Below, piece by piece: positions 42,041 through 50,368 of a stretch of DNA of 64,000 nucleotides; the first letter of the stretch is position 1; each line of letters opens with the position of its first letter. Source of the DNA: Rodentibacter abscessus (GTDB lineage Bacteria; Pseudomonadota; Gammaproteobacteria; Enterobacterales; Pasteurellaceae). The stretch spans positions 62,001 through 126,000 of the forward strand of contig NZ_AP038785.1 in NCBI RefSeq assembly GCF_047160095.1, written 5' to 3'. The notes beneath the pieces were generated by a model. It ran no database searches. It had not been told where the DNA came from and saw only the letters and a program-made list of their open reading frames with translations. Position numbers and translations under genes: made by a program.

Positions 42041-42176
42041 AATATTTATCGGGGGTAGGGTGCGTTAACCATAGGCGTAACGCACCTTTTTGCCAATTCA
42101 TTAATAAATTTTATTACGGTGCGTTACGCCTATGGCTAACGCACCCTACAATGATTTGTACAACTGCTACATAATA
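42041..42176 (-). repeat. MITE-like repeat, copy G (inverted)
   Basis: AATATTTATCGGGGG at the left is the complement of the right part of copy A. The core is GTAGGGTGCGTTAACCATAG GCGTAACGCACC with a matching GGTGCGTTACGCCTATGGCT AACGCACCCTAC. The stem carries paired changes relative to copy D, so base pairing is kept. The right end is GATTTGTACAACTGCTACAT AATA, two mismatches from the copy A end. Confidence 0.75.
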
Positions 42177-42187
42177 ACGCAAAAGAT

Positions 42188-42221
42188 AAAAAAGAGCGGT
42201 CAAAAATACCGCTCTTTTTTT
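42188..42221 (-). terminator. accA terminator
   Basis: AAAAAAGAGCGGT pairs with ACCGCTCTTTTTT (loop CAAAAAT). On the minus strand it follows accA directly and ends in a T run. Confidence 0.8.
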
Positions 42222-42227
42222 AATCGG

Positions 42228-43175
42228 TTAGCAATAGCCGTAAGACATTAAACGTTGGTAACGTCTGTCTAACAATTCTTCTTTTGATAATCCGTCAAGT
42301 TCGCTTAAATCTTCAATTAACTGTTGTTTTAAGTTTTTTGCCATCAACGCATAATCACGATGTGCGCCTCCGATTGGCTCTTGTACAATGTTGTCAATTA
42401 AGTTGAGTTCTTTTAAACGTTCTGCTGTTAAACCCATCACTTCAGCGGCGGTTGAGGCTTTTTCCGCACTTTTCCAAAGAATAGAGGCACAACCTTCCGG
42501 TGAGATAACGGAATAGGTGGAATATTGCAACATATTAACTTTATCACCGACACCGATTGCCAGTGCGCCACCGGAACCGCCTTCACCAATGACGGTACAA
42601 ATCACCGGTACGGTTAATTGGGACATTTCCCGTAAATTGCGTGCAATGGCTTCCGCTTGACCGCGTTCTTCCGCGCCAATTCCCGGGTAAGCACCCGGTG
42701 TATCAATAAAAGTAATGATCGGGAGTTTAAAACGCTCCGCCATTTCCATTAAACGCAAGGCTTTGCGATAACCTTCAGGAGCAGGCATACCGAAGTTACG
42801 TTTTACTTTGTCTTTTACCGTTCTGCCTTTTTGATGGCCGATCACCATAATCGGGCGACCATCTAAACGGGCTAGACCACCTACGATTGCTTTGTCATCA
42901 GCAAAAGCACGATCGCCTGCCAGTTCTTCAAATTCCGTGAAAATATGTTCAATATAATCTAATGTATAGGGGCGATTCGGGTGGCGTGCCATACGGGAAA
43001 CTTGCCAAGCATCAAGATTGGCAAAGGTTTTTTTGGTTAATTCATCGCTTTTTTTCTGTAATCGTTTGATTTCGTCAGTTAAATCGACTTTATCATCGGA
43101 AGCCGTGCGTAAGGCTTCGATTTTAGCTTCTAATTCTGCAATAGGCAGTTCAAAATCTAAATATTCTTGGCTCAT
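42228..43175 (-). CDS. accA: Acetyl-CoA carboxylase carboxyltransferase subunit alpha
   Basis: AccA with AccD forms the carboxyltransferase that makes malonyl-CoA for fatty acid synthesis. The 315 residues match the family (E. coli 319). MSQEYLDFELPIAELEAKIE AL is the canonical start; IMVIGHQKGR, TFIDTPGAYPG and GEGGSGGALAIGVGDKV mark the crotonase-fold active site. The gene has its own terminator. It precedes znuCB by a ~90-base gap on the same strand. Confidence 0.97.
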   Translation of the reverse strand: MSQEYLDFELPIAELEAKIEALRTASDDKVDLTDEIKRLQKKSDELTKKTFANLDAWQVSRMARHPNRPYTLDYIEHIFTEFEELAGDRAFADDKAIVGGLARLDGRPIMVIGHQKGRTVKDKVKRNFGMPAPEGYRKALRLMEMAERFKLPIITFIDTPGAYPGIGAEERGQAEAIARNLREMSQLTVPVICTVIGEGGSGGALAIGVGDKVNMLQYSTYSVISPEGCASILWKSAEKASTAAEVMGLTAERLKELNLIDNIVQEPIGGAHRDYALMAKNLKQQLIEDLSELDGLSKEELLDRRYQRLMSYGYC

Positions 43176-43263
43176 TTTCTTATCCTAAAAACACCACAAA
43201 AATTGACCGCACTTTATCAAGAATTACTTTAGGGCGCAAATAGTTTTCACTGGTTGGGCAAGC

Positions 43264-44049
43264 TTATAAGCCGGCTTTTTTTAATAATGACAATGTAAAT
43301 AAAAAGGTGGAACAAATAACCACAGAAGGGCCGGCTGCGGTGTCATAAAAAGCAGATAATAATAATCCGCCAATGATGGAAAGTACACTCACTGCGATGG
43401 CGAATCCCACCATAGATTCCGGCGTTTTGGCAAAACGACGCGCTGTAGCGGCAGGAATAATGAGCAATGATGTGATAATTAATGCGCCCACAAATTTCAT
43501 ACTTAATGCGATAGTAAGTGCGGTCAAAATCATCAGAATAAAACGCATTTTTCTGATGTCGATGCCTTCGACTTGGGCAAGTTCCGGTGAAACGGTGGTG
43601 GAAAGCAGGGATTGCCAAAAATAAGTCAGGGTACTTAATACCACTATAACGCTGATGCCGATGTAAATGAGATCCGTATAATTGATCGCTAGTAGATCAC
43701 CGAATAAATAGTTCATTAAATCTACCCGTACATTCTTTAATAAACCGACGGTTACCACGCCGAGAGATAAGCAACTGTGCGCGATAATGCCGAGTAAAGT
43801 ATCAATGGAAAATTGTGTGTTGCTTTCCAGCCACACCATAATTAAGGCGAGAATGAGGGTAAGAATAACGATCGTTACATAAGGATTGACTTGCAAGAAT
43901 ATGCCCAGTGCCACGCCAAGGAGTGCGGAGTGAGAAAGCGTATCGCCAAAATATGCCATTTTGCGCCACACGACAAATACACCTAATGGGGCGGTGATTA
44001 GCGAAAGTAAAATACCGGTTAACAATGCCGGAAGAAGAATTTCAAACAT
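43264..44049 (-). CDS. znuB: Zinc ABC transporter permease ZnuB
   Basis: ZnuB is the inner-membrane channel of the ZnuABC high-affinity zinc importer. I start at ATG 44049 (MFEILLPALLTG), which overlaps the znuC stop as TAATG and has AAGGA six bases upstream; an alternative start eight codons earlier lies inside znuC. The 261 residues have eight to nine hydrophobic segments and the conserved WRKMAYFGDTLSHSALLGVA and MKFVGALIITSLLIIPAATA RRFA, matching E. coli ZnuB closely. Confidence 0.95.
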   Translation of the reverse strand: MFEILLPALLTGILLSLITAPLGVFVVWRKMAYFGDTLSHSALLGVALGIFLQVNPYVTIVILTLILALIMVWLESNTQFSIDTLLGIIAHSCLSLGVVTVGLLKNVRVDLMNYLFGDLLAINYTDLIYIGISVIVVLSTLTYFWQSLLSTTVSPELAQVEGIDIRKMRFILMILTALTIALSMKFVGALIITSLLIIPAATARRFAKTPESMVGFAIAVSVLSIIGGLLLSAFYDTAAGPSVVICSTFLFTLSLLKKAGL

Positions 44050-44852
44050 TAGACATCCTTGTTTTGGCAACAATTTGCGGAGGTATCACAACCGCATACA
44101 TCGCCGTGTAAGTTGTGATGATGGTTGTGGTGGTGGGTGTAAAAGCCGACATTTTGTGCAAGCTGATTTCCCCATAAACGCATAAATGTGGGATCGTTTG
44201 ATAAGGTTTCGGGTGTACCTGCACAGCAGATATGTTGGTTAATACAAAGCACTTCTTTACTATCCGCCATTACAATGTGTAAATCGTGTGAAACCATTAA
44301 TACGGCACAGTTTAGCTTTTGTTGAGTCTGATGAATGAGGTGATAAAGTTCTGCTTGTCCGGTCATATCTACCCCCTGCGTCGGTTCGTCCAACACTAAT
44401 AAATTCGGCTTATTTAAAATAGCGCGGGCAAGTAAGACCCGTTGCATTTCACCACCGGAAAGTTTTTGCATATTATTTTCACGTAAATGCGTGATAGAAA
44501 GCTGTTCAAGTGCGGTCAAAATTTCTTGTGTTTTGACTCCCTTTTTTAGGGCGAGAAAGCGTTTCACCGTAATCGGTAAACTCGGATCCAAATGAATTTT
44601 TTGCGGCACATAACCAATGCGTACGTTTTGGTTATAAATTACTTCACCGCTGGTGGGGGGCTGTAATTTCAACAATGTTTTGAGTAATGTTGATTTTCCA
44701 CCGCCATTCGGTCCTACAATGGTAATAATGGAATTTGGGTAAATTTTTAAATTGATATTCTGTAACGCGGTTTTTTGTTCAAACACCACATTGATATTTT
44801 TAAGTTCAATTAATGGAGAGAGCGGATCGCGTTGAATAGTATGAATTTGCAT
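44049..44852 (-). CDS. znuC: Zinc ABC transporter ATPase ZnuC
   Basis: ZnuC powers zinc import. The 267 residues have Walker A GPNGGGKST (47-55), signature LSGGEMQR (131-138), Walker B LLVLDEPTQGVD and switch MVSHDLH. The C-terminal tail (about 240-262) is striking: eight histidines and four cysteines in THHHNHHHNLHGDVCGCDTS and ANCC, a likely zinc-sensing or storage tail. The substrate-binding ZnuA is not in the window and must be elsewhere. No convincing Zur box was seen upstream. Confidence 0.95.
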   Translation of the reverse strand: MQIHTIQRDPLSPLIELKNINVVFEQKTALQNINLKIYPNSIITIVGPNGGGKSTLLKTLLKLQPPTSGEVIYNQNVRIGYVPQKIHLDPSLPITVKRFLALKKGVKTQEILTALEQLSITHLRENNMQKLSGGEMQRVLLARAILNKPNLLVLDEPTQGVDMTGQAELYHLIHQTQQKLNCAVLMVSHDLHIVMADSKEVLCINQHICCAGTPETLSNDPTFMRLWGNQLAQNVGFYTHHHNHHHNLHGDVCGCDTSANCCQNKDV

Positions 44853-45026
44853 AATACCGCCTATATGAAAATTAGCGGCTAACCTTAGCTTATTTCAGGG
44901 AATTTCTCAAGGTGTAATCTTTTGTGATGAATATTTAACCGTATTTTTTATGGGTTTTAAGGTAGAATGAACCTCCTTTACGATTTGTAGTCTGAAAAGC
45001 GATATTATTTATGTTAGGTAGCTATT

Positions 45027-46487
45027 TTGCAGCACGTTAAATTAGCCAGAGATAGACGTAAAAGAAAATCGCGCATTAAAGCGGCGATTTTTTTTGTTGC
45101 GTTATTGCTCATTTTTACCGGTACGATGCTGAGTTTGAAAAACAGTACGGAGTCCGAATCGACCGTTCAAAGCAATTTGGAACCTGAAATGGTAGGTGGG
45201 GTGCAGTATCAATCCCTTACTCCGGAACAAGCGGGCAGCACGCCGTCCCCTTCTGCACAAACGGATGCTCAAGCGCATTCTGAAGGCGCGACTTCTTATG
45301 ATGATGAATTACAAGCCCACGATGATGAAGCGGAAGAAGTAAAGCCATCATTTGATGAACTTAATGATTTACCGCAAGACGCACAAAACGCATTGAGTGA
45401 TTTGCTTGATGCGGCGGATCAGGCTATGCGTATTTCCGATCAATTTAGTCATACCGTTGTGCGCGGCGATACGTTAAAAGATGTGCTAGAGCTTTCAGGC
45501 TTGGAAGATGACACGGCAAAAAGCCTCATCGCCTCTTATCCCGAATTAAAAAATTTACGTGCAGGACAACAGTTCTACTGGATTTTAGACAAAAATGATC
45601 AGTTGGAATATTTGAACTGGCTCGTTTCCGAAAAAGAAGAACGTATTTATGAACGCGTGGAAGAAGGGAAATTTAAGCGTCAGATTTTAGAAAAACAAAG
45701 TGTTTGGAAAAAAGAGGTGCTGAAAGGACAGGTTTCAGGCTCTCTTGCTACGAGTTTGCGTGCGTTAGGTTTAGATAGTCGCCAGATTTCGCAGTTAAGT
45801 TCCGCATTACAGTGGCAAGTGAGTTTACGAAAACTGAAAAAAGGTACAAAGTTTGCCGTTTTGGTTTCGCGTGAATATTTAGGCGATAAACTTACCGGAC
45901 AAGGTAATGTGGAAGCAATTCATATTATTGCGGGAGGAAAAAGCTATTATGCGATTCAAGCCGCGAATGGTCGCTATTACAATCAACAAGGCGAAACATT
46001 GGGTAAAGGTTTTGCGCGTTATCCATTGCAGCGTCAAGCCCGTATTTCTTCACCTTTTAATCCGAATCGTCGCCACCCGGTTACCGGACGGATTCGTCCG
46101 CATAAAGGGGTGGATTTCTCAGTGCCGCAAGGCACGCCGATTATTGCACCGGCGGATGGACTGGTCGAAAAAGTGGCATATCAAGCCGGAGGGGCAGGGC
46201 GTTATGTCGTGCTTCGTCATGGGCGGGAGTATCAAACGGTTTATATGCATTTAAGTCGTCCGTTGGTTAGAGCGGGGCAAACCGTGAAAAAAGGTGAGCG
46301 TATTGCGCTTTCGGGAAACACGGGAATTTCTACCGGCCCGCACTTGCATTATGAGTTTCATATTAATGGCCGTGCTGTAAATCCGTTAACGGTGAAATTA
46401 CCCGGCTCAAGTAGTGGTATGGCAACGGCAGAACGTAAACAATTCTTGATAAGGGCGAAAGATGCGGAAAAAAGGCTTAGGCTTTAA
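45027..46487 (+). CDS. mepM: M23 family peptidoglycan endopeptidase (MepM/YebA type)
   Basis: MepM-type enzymes cleave peptide cross-links so that new murein can be inserted. The 486 residues start at TTG 45027, the only reasonable start. They have a basic cytoplasmic stretch, one membrane anchor (AAIFFVALLLIFTGTMLSL), an acidic low-complexity linker (about 60-115), an OapA/LysM-like domain (HTVVRGDTLKDVLELSGL) and the C-terminal LytM domain with HKGVDFS and HLHYEFH, the zinc ligands. It is divergent from znuCB, the same neighbour order as in H. influenzae and E. coli. Confidence 0.92.
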   Translation: MQHVKLARDRRKRKSRIKAAIFFVALLLIFTGTMLSLKNSTESESTVQSNLEPEMVGGVQYQSLTPEQAGSTPSPSAQTDAQAHSEGATSYDDELQAHDDEAEEVKPSFDELNDLPQDAQNALSDLLDAADQAMRISDQFSHTVVRGDTLKDVLELSGLEDDTAKSLIASYPELKNLRAGQQFYWILDKNDQLEYLNWLVSEKEERIYERVEEGKFKRQILEKQSVWKKEVLKGQVSGSLATSLRALGLDSRQISQLSSALQWQVSLRKLKKGTKFAVLVSREYLGDKLTGQGNVEAIHIIAGGKSYYAIQAANGRYYNQQGETLGKGFARYPLQRQARISSPFNPNRRHPVTGRIRPHKGVDFSVPQGTPIIAPADGLVEKVAYQAGGAGRYVVLRHGREYQTVYMHLSRPLVRAGQTVKKGERIALSGNTGISTGPHLHYEFHINGRAVNPLTVKLPGSSSGMATAERKQFLIRAKDAEKRLRL

Positions 46488-46503
46488 TCGCTAATGAAAA
46501 CCT

Positions 46504-46554
46504 ATCAGTCCTCTAAAAGCCAATATAGGCAATCTTAGAGGACTGATTTTTTTG
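46504..46554 (+). terminator. mepM terminator
   Basis: ATCAGTCCTCTAA (46504-46516) pairs perfectly with TTAGAGGACTGAT (46535-46547), followed by TTTTTTT. Confidence 0.85.
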
Positions 46555-46620
46555 CTTGATTTCCACTGCAAAAGGTAAATCTATCTTCCTGATTTTCGCT
46601 TAATGTGTTATTCTTTCTTT

Positions 46621-46639
46621 AAGAATTATTATCATTTTA
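46621..46639 (+). promoter_or_regulatory. Fur box of the siderophore uptake operon
   Basis: AAGAATTATTATCATTTTA; its complement matches the 19-bp Fur consensus GATAATGATAATCATTATC at 14 of 19 bases with an unbroken AATGATAAT core. It ends four bases before the first start codon, so Fur would block transcription or clear the start region. There is no obvious Shine-Dalgarno. Confidence 0.65.
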
Positions 46640-46642
46640 GTT

Positions 46643-47596
46643 ATGATCAAGCGACGTTATCTGATTTTTCTTCTCTTTGTACTTTCGGTTGTTTCACTTT
46701 TCCTCGGTGTAAGCTCTGTTAATTTACAGGGATTACTCAATTTTGAAGGCAATCAATGGCAGATTTTTGCTATAAGCCGCGTGCCTCGATTAATCAGTAT
46801 TTTGATTGCCGGTGCCTCTTTGGGTATCTGCGGCTTGGTTATGCAGCAGTTAAGCAGAAACCGTTTTGTTTCTCCCACAACAGCAGGTACGATGGACAGT
46901 GCCCGTCTCGGTATTTTGATCGTAATGCTATTTTTTCCTTCGGCTTCAATGCTGCTGAAAACCGGTATTGCCGTTGCGGTGTCCTTTCTAGGTACATTGT
47001 TGTTTATGCTTATTCTTTCCCATTTGAAATTTAAAGATACGATTTTTGTGCCGCTTGTGGGGATTATGTTTGGCAATATTATTAGTGCGATTACAGCTTT
47101 TATCGCTTATCAGCAAGATGTGTTACAAAATCTTTCCGGCTGGTTACAAGGGGATTTTTCATTAGTGATGGCAGGGCGGTATGAATTACTTTACTTCAGT
47201 ATTCCTATGTTGGCGATTGCTTATTTATTTGCTAATCGTTTTTCTATTGTGGGAATGGGCAAGGATTTTGCCGTAAATTTAGGTTTAAATTATAACTTGG
47301 TATTGTATGTCGGCTTGTTAATTGTGTCGGTTGTTTCATCTATCATTATTATTTCAGTAGGTGTGATCCCGTTTCTTGGGCTGATTATTCCCAACATAGT
47401 TACGCTTTATCTAGGCGATAATCTAAAAAAGGTGCTTTCTCATACTGCTTTGCTCGGTGCCATATTTGTTTTGTTTTGCGATATTTTAGGAAGGGCGGTG
47501 ATTTACCCTTATGAAATATCCATTAATGTGGTCGTGGGAGTATTTGGTAGTGGGATTTTCTTATTCTTATTGTTGAAGCGGTACCGAAATGTATAA
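46643..47596 (+). CDS. Iron-siderophore ABC transporter permease 1 (CeuB/FatD-like)
   Basis: 317 residues, FecCD family, about nine membrane segments. Family signatures are RVPRLISILIAGASLGICGL VMQQLSRN near 48-75 and VGVIPFLGLIIPNIVTLYLG near the end, the latter carrying the coupling-helix region for the ATPase. It starts directly after a Fur box and overlaps the second permease by eight bases. Together the two permeases form the heterodimeric channel. No clear ribosome site is present at this ATG; the region before 46643 gives no better alternative. Confidence 0.9.
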   Translation: MIKRRYLIFLLFVLSVVSLFLGVSSVNLQGLLNFEGNQWQIFAISRVPRLISILIAGASLGICGLVMQQLSRNRFVSPTTAGTMDSARLGILIVMLFFPSASMLLKTGIAVAVSFLGTLLFMLILSHLKFKDTIFVPLVGIMFGNIISAITAFIAYQQDVLQNLSGWLQGDFSLVMAGRYELLYFSIPMLAIAYLFANRFSIVGMGKDFAVNLGLNYNLVLYVGLLIVSVVSSIIIISVGVIPFLGLIIPNIVTLYLGDNLKKVLSHTALLGAIFVLFCDILGRAVIYPYEISINVVVGVFGSGIFLFLLLKRYRNV

Positions 47597-48542
47597 AAAA
47601 TCTTCCTATCAATTAATCACGCTTGTGATTTTAGCCCTAATTTCGACCGCACTTTATTTAGGTTATGCCTTGCCGACCCGTTGGCAATACGCATTGGAAA
47701 ACCGTAGTCTTTCGCTTTTAGCGATTATTATTACCGGCGCAGCCATTGCGCTTGCTACAATGATTTTCCAAACCGTAGTGAATAACCGAATCCTTACACC
47801 GAGTATTTTAGGGTTGGATTCGCTCTATTTATTAATTCAGACCGGTATTATTTTTTTGTTTGGTTCAAGTGCGTTCTTGTCCATAAATTCAATGGCTTTA
47901 TTTGTGATTTGTACCGGTGCGATGATGTTGTTTTCTTTATTGCTTTATCATTTCTTGTTAAAAAAAGAATCTCAAAATATTTTCTTTTTGTTGTTGGTCG
48001 GGATTGTATTCGGCACTTTTTTTGGCAGTTTAACCACGTTTATGGAAGTGTTGATTGATCCGAATGAATTCCAGATTGTACAAGATATCGGCTTTGCGAG
48101 TTTCAACCGAATTAATACGCATATTTTATGGATAGCATTAGCCATTTTGATTGGAGCGATTTTATTCAGTCTACCTTATTGGCGCTATTTTGATGTTTTA
48201 GCATTAGGCCGTGAAAATGCGATTAATCTTGGCATTGATTACCAACAGATCACGAAAACATTGTTAATTTTGGTGGCGGTTTTAATCTCTGTTTCAACCG
48301 CCCTTGTGGGGCCGCTGACTTTTCTTGGTTTGTTGGTGATGAATCTTACCTTTGAATTTATTCGCGATTATCGCCACAAAGTGTTGATTCCGGCGGCGAT
48401 GTTAATTTCCATCATCACTTTGGTGCTTGGTCAATTTTTGGTAACGCAAATTTTCACTTTCCGCACGACATTGAGCATAATCGTTAATTTTGTGGGCGGC
48501 GTGTATTTCATTTATCTTTTATTAAGAACAAACAAAAAATAG
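47589..48542 (+). CDS. Iron-siderophore ABC transporter permease 2 (CeuC/FatC-like)
   Basis: 317 residues, FecCD family, nine or so membrane segments. ALATMIFQTVVNNRILTPSI LGLD and STALVGPLTFLGLLVMNLTF EF are the permease signatures. It overlaps permease 1 by eight bases and is 16 bases before the ATPase. An uptake signal (GACCGCACTTT) lies inside its coding region, showing that the operon is native-like or long resident. Confidence 0.9.
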   Translation: MYKKSSYQLITLVILALISTALYLGYALPTRWQYALENRSLSLLAIIITGAAIALATMIFQTVVNNRILTPSILGLDSLYLLIQTGIIFLFGSSAFLSINSMALFVICTGAMMLFSLLLYHFLLKKESQNIFFLLLVGIVFGTFFGSLTTFMEVLIDPNEFQIVQDIGFASFNRINTHILWIALAILIGAILFSLPYWRYFDVLALGRENAINLGIDYQQITKTLLILVAVLISVSTALVGPLTFLGLLVMNLTFEFIRDYRHKVLIPAAMLISIITLVLGQFLVTQIFTFRTTLSIIVNFVGGVYFIYLLLRTNKK

Positions 48543-48558
48543 GGCTTATAAAGTAAAG

Positions 48559-49326
48559 ATGGCGATTGAAGTTAGAAATATAAGTAAAAGTTATAGCGGA
48601 AAGAAGGTGGTAGATAATGTTTCTCTCACTATCCCTAAAGGCAAAATTACGTCTTTTATCGGACCAAACGGCGCAGGAAAAAGTACCCTGTTGTCTATCA
48701 TCAGCCGTTTACTTTCGGCAGACTGTGGCGAGATTTATTTAAACAATGAGTTGCTGAATAGCAAAAAAAGTAATGATATTGCTAAGCAACTGGCTATTTT
48801 GAAACAATCCAACAATATTAATTTACGATTGACGATTGAGGAACTGGTGGCATTCGGGCGTTTTCCCTATTCCAAAGGAAACTTGACGGAAATTGACCGC
48901 ACTTTTATTGATAATTCAATTCGTTATATGGATCTTGACGATATTCGCCATCAGTATATCGATAGCCTGAGCGGGGGACAACGCCAACGAGCTTATATTG
49001 CTATGACGCTGGCGCAAGATACGGACTATATTTTGCTGGATGAGCCTCTCAATAACCTTGATATGAAACATTCCGTACAAATTATGCAGGTATTACGTAA
49101 GCTGGTAAATGAATTGAATAAGACTGTGGTGATTGTCATTCACGATATTAATTTTGCTTCCTGTTATTCCGATTACATCATCGCGATGAAAAACGGACGT
49201 TTAGTACAGCAAGGGGAGGTCAATCACATTATGCAATCCTCTGTTTTAAAAGAAATTTATGATATGGATATTCCTATTCAGGAAATCGATGATCATAAAA
49301 TTGCCGTTTATTTTAGACACAACTAG
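48559..49326 (+). CDS. Iron-siderophore ABC transporter ATPase
   Basis: 255 residues, FecE/FhuC-like. Walker A GPNGAGKST (35-43), signature LSGGQRQRAYIAM, Walker B YILLDEPLNNLD and switch VIHDINFASCYSDYI are intact. As in CeuD/VctC-type proteins the C-terminus is short. It is followed nine bases later by the binding-protein gene, which closes the operon. Confidence 0.92.
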   Translation: MAIEVRNISKSYSGKKVVDNVSLTIPKGKITSFIGPNGAGKSTLLSIISRLLSADCGEIYLNNELLNSKKSNDIAKQLAILKQSNNINLRLTIEELVAFGRFPYSKGNLTEIDRTFIDNSIRYMDLDDIRHQYIDSLSGGQRQRAYIAMTLAQDTDYILLDEPLNNLDMKHSVQIMQVLRKLVNELNKTVVIVIHDINFASCYSDYIIAMKNGRLVQQGEVNHIMQSSVLKEIYDMDIPIQEIDDHKIAVYFRHN

Positions 49327-49335
49327 GAGTTTTCA

Positions 49336-50250
49336 ATGAAAAAAACATTTTCCACTTTAGCTCTATCCGTTTTGGCATTTATCGGGGTGAATGCCGCCAA
49401 TGCGGCAGATATCACCGTTGAAAATTTTGCCGGTAAGCAAATTGTTCCGCAAAGCCCGCAAAAAGTCGTGGTACTTGATTTTGGTGCGGCAGATACGATT
49501 CGTGCATTAGGCGCTGCGGATAAAATTGTCGGTTTTCCGCAAAGTGGCAAGATTCCGAGTTATCTTGCGGAATTTGCTAATGAAAAATTCAAAAATGTAG
49601 GCAATTTGAAGGAACAATCCTTAGAAAAAATTAACGATATCGCACCGGATTTAATTATTGCATCAAAACGCCAAGAAAAGATGGTGGATAAATTTAAAGA
49701 AATCGCTCCGGTTTTTTTCATTGATAATGACTACAAAAACTACTACGACAGTTTTCAACAAAATGTGCTTGCACTGGGAAAAATTTTTGATAAGGAATCC
49801 ATCGCAAAAGAAAAATTAAAAGCCTTAGATATGGTGGTAAGCCAAGTGGCTAAGGATGCGAAAGATAAGACCGCACTGCTTGTTTTAGTGAATGAAAGCA
49901 AAATAAGCGCCTTTGGTGACGGTTCCCGCTACGGTATGGTGTACCAAAAATACGGTTTCCAACAAATTGATCCTACGATTAAATCTTCTACTCATGGTCA
50001 AAGTGTCGGATTTGAATATATTTTAGAAAAAAATCCTGATTTCTTATTGGTTGTGGATCGTACCGCTGCAATTACGGAAAAAGCCAATAATGCACAAAAA
50101 GTACTGGATAACGACATCATTAAACAAACTAAAGCTTATAAAAACGGACATATCGTTTATTTAGATGCGGCAAATTGGTATCTTGCTTTTGGCGGATTAG
50201 AATCAATGGAAATCATTTCAAAAGAATTAGATAGTGCCGTTCGTAAATAA
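49336..50250 (+). CDS. Catecholate siderophore-binding protein (CeuE/VctP/YclQ type)
   Basis: 304 residues with a Sec signal (to about 23, VNAANA-ADI). The two lobes of the cluster A-II fold are linked by a long helix. It aligns by eye with Campylobacter CeuE: STHGQSVGFEYILEKNPDFL LVVDR carries His220 (CeuE His227), and YLDAANWYLA carries Tyr282 (CeuE Tyr288). Those two residues complete iron coordination in tetradentate catecholate complexes, so this protein probably binds linear or hydrolysed bis-catecholates. It precedes a good terminator. It lies in a spot where H. influenzae has none of these genes, as I recall. Confidence 0.88.
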   Translation: MKKTFSTLALSVLAFIGVNAANAADITVENFAGKQIVPQSPQKVVVLDFGAADTIRALGAADKIVGFPQSGKIPSYLAEFANEKFKNVGNLKEQSLEKINDIAPDLIIASKRQEKMVDKFKEIAPVFFIDNDYKNYYDSFQQNVLALGKIFDKESIAKEKLKALDMVVSQVAKDAKDKTALLVLVNESKISAFGDGSRYGMVYQKYGFQQIDPTIKSSTHGQSVGFEYILEKNPDFLLVVDRTAAITEKANNAQKVLDNDIIKQTKAYKNGHIVYLDAANWYLAFGGLESMEIISKELDSAVRK

Positions 50251-50262
50251 TTTTTTATTTGT

Positions 50263-50290
50263 AGTGCCCCTTTATAAAGGGGCTTTTATT
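50263..50290 (+). terminator. Siderophore operon terminator
   Basis: GCCCCTTT-AT-AAAGGGGC with a T run following. Confidence 0.8.
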
Positions 50291-50294
50291 TCTC

Positions 50295-50335
50295 TGTAAA
50301 ATATTATTTACACTTTATTGTAAACATCTTATGAT
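50295..50335 (+). promoter_or_regulatory. tyrR promoter overlapped by a perfect TyrR box
   Basis: TGTAAA-ATATTA-TTTACA (50295-50312) matches the strong TyrR box TGTAAAN6TTTACA exactly. Its right half TTTACA doubles as the -35, with a 17-base spacer to TATGAT (50330-50335). TyrR bound here would block RNA polymerase, giving negative autoregulation. Confidence 0.8.
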
Positions 50336-50368
50336 AGGGGTAATTTTTGTTCTTCGGGCTGATTTACT

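Noticed and set aside
44050..44073. Longer ZnuB with eight extra N-terminal residues
   Set aside because: ATG 44049 overlaps the znuC stop as TAATG, has AAGGA at the right distance and matches the E. coli start.
44853..45026. Zur box upstream of znuCB
   Set aside because: AT-rich half matches (for example around GATATTATTTATGTT) do not form the expected palindrome.
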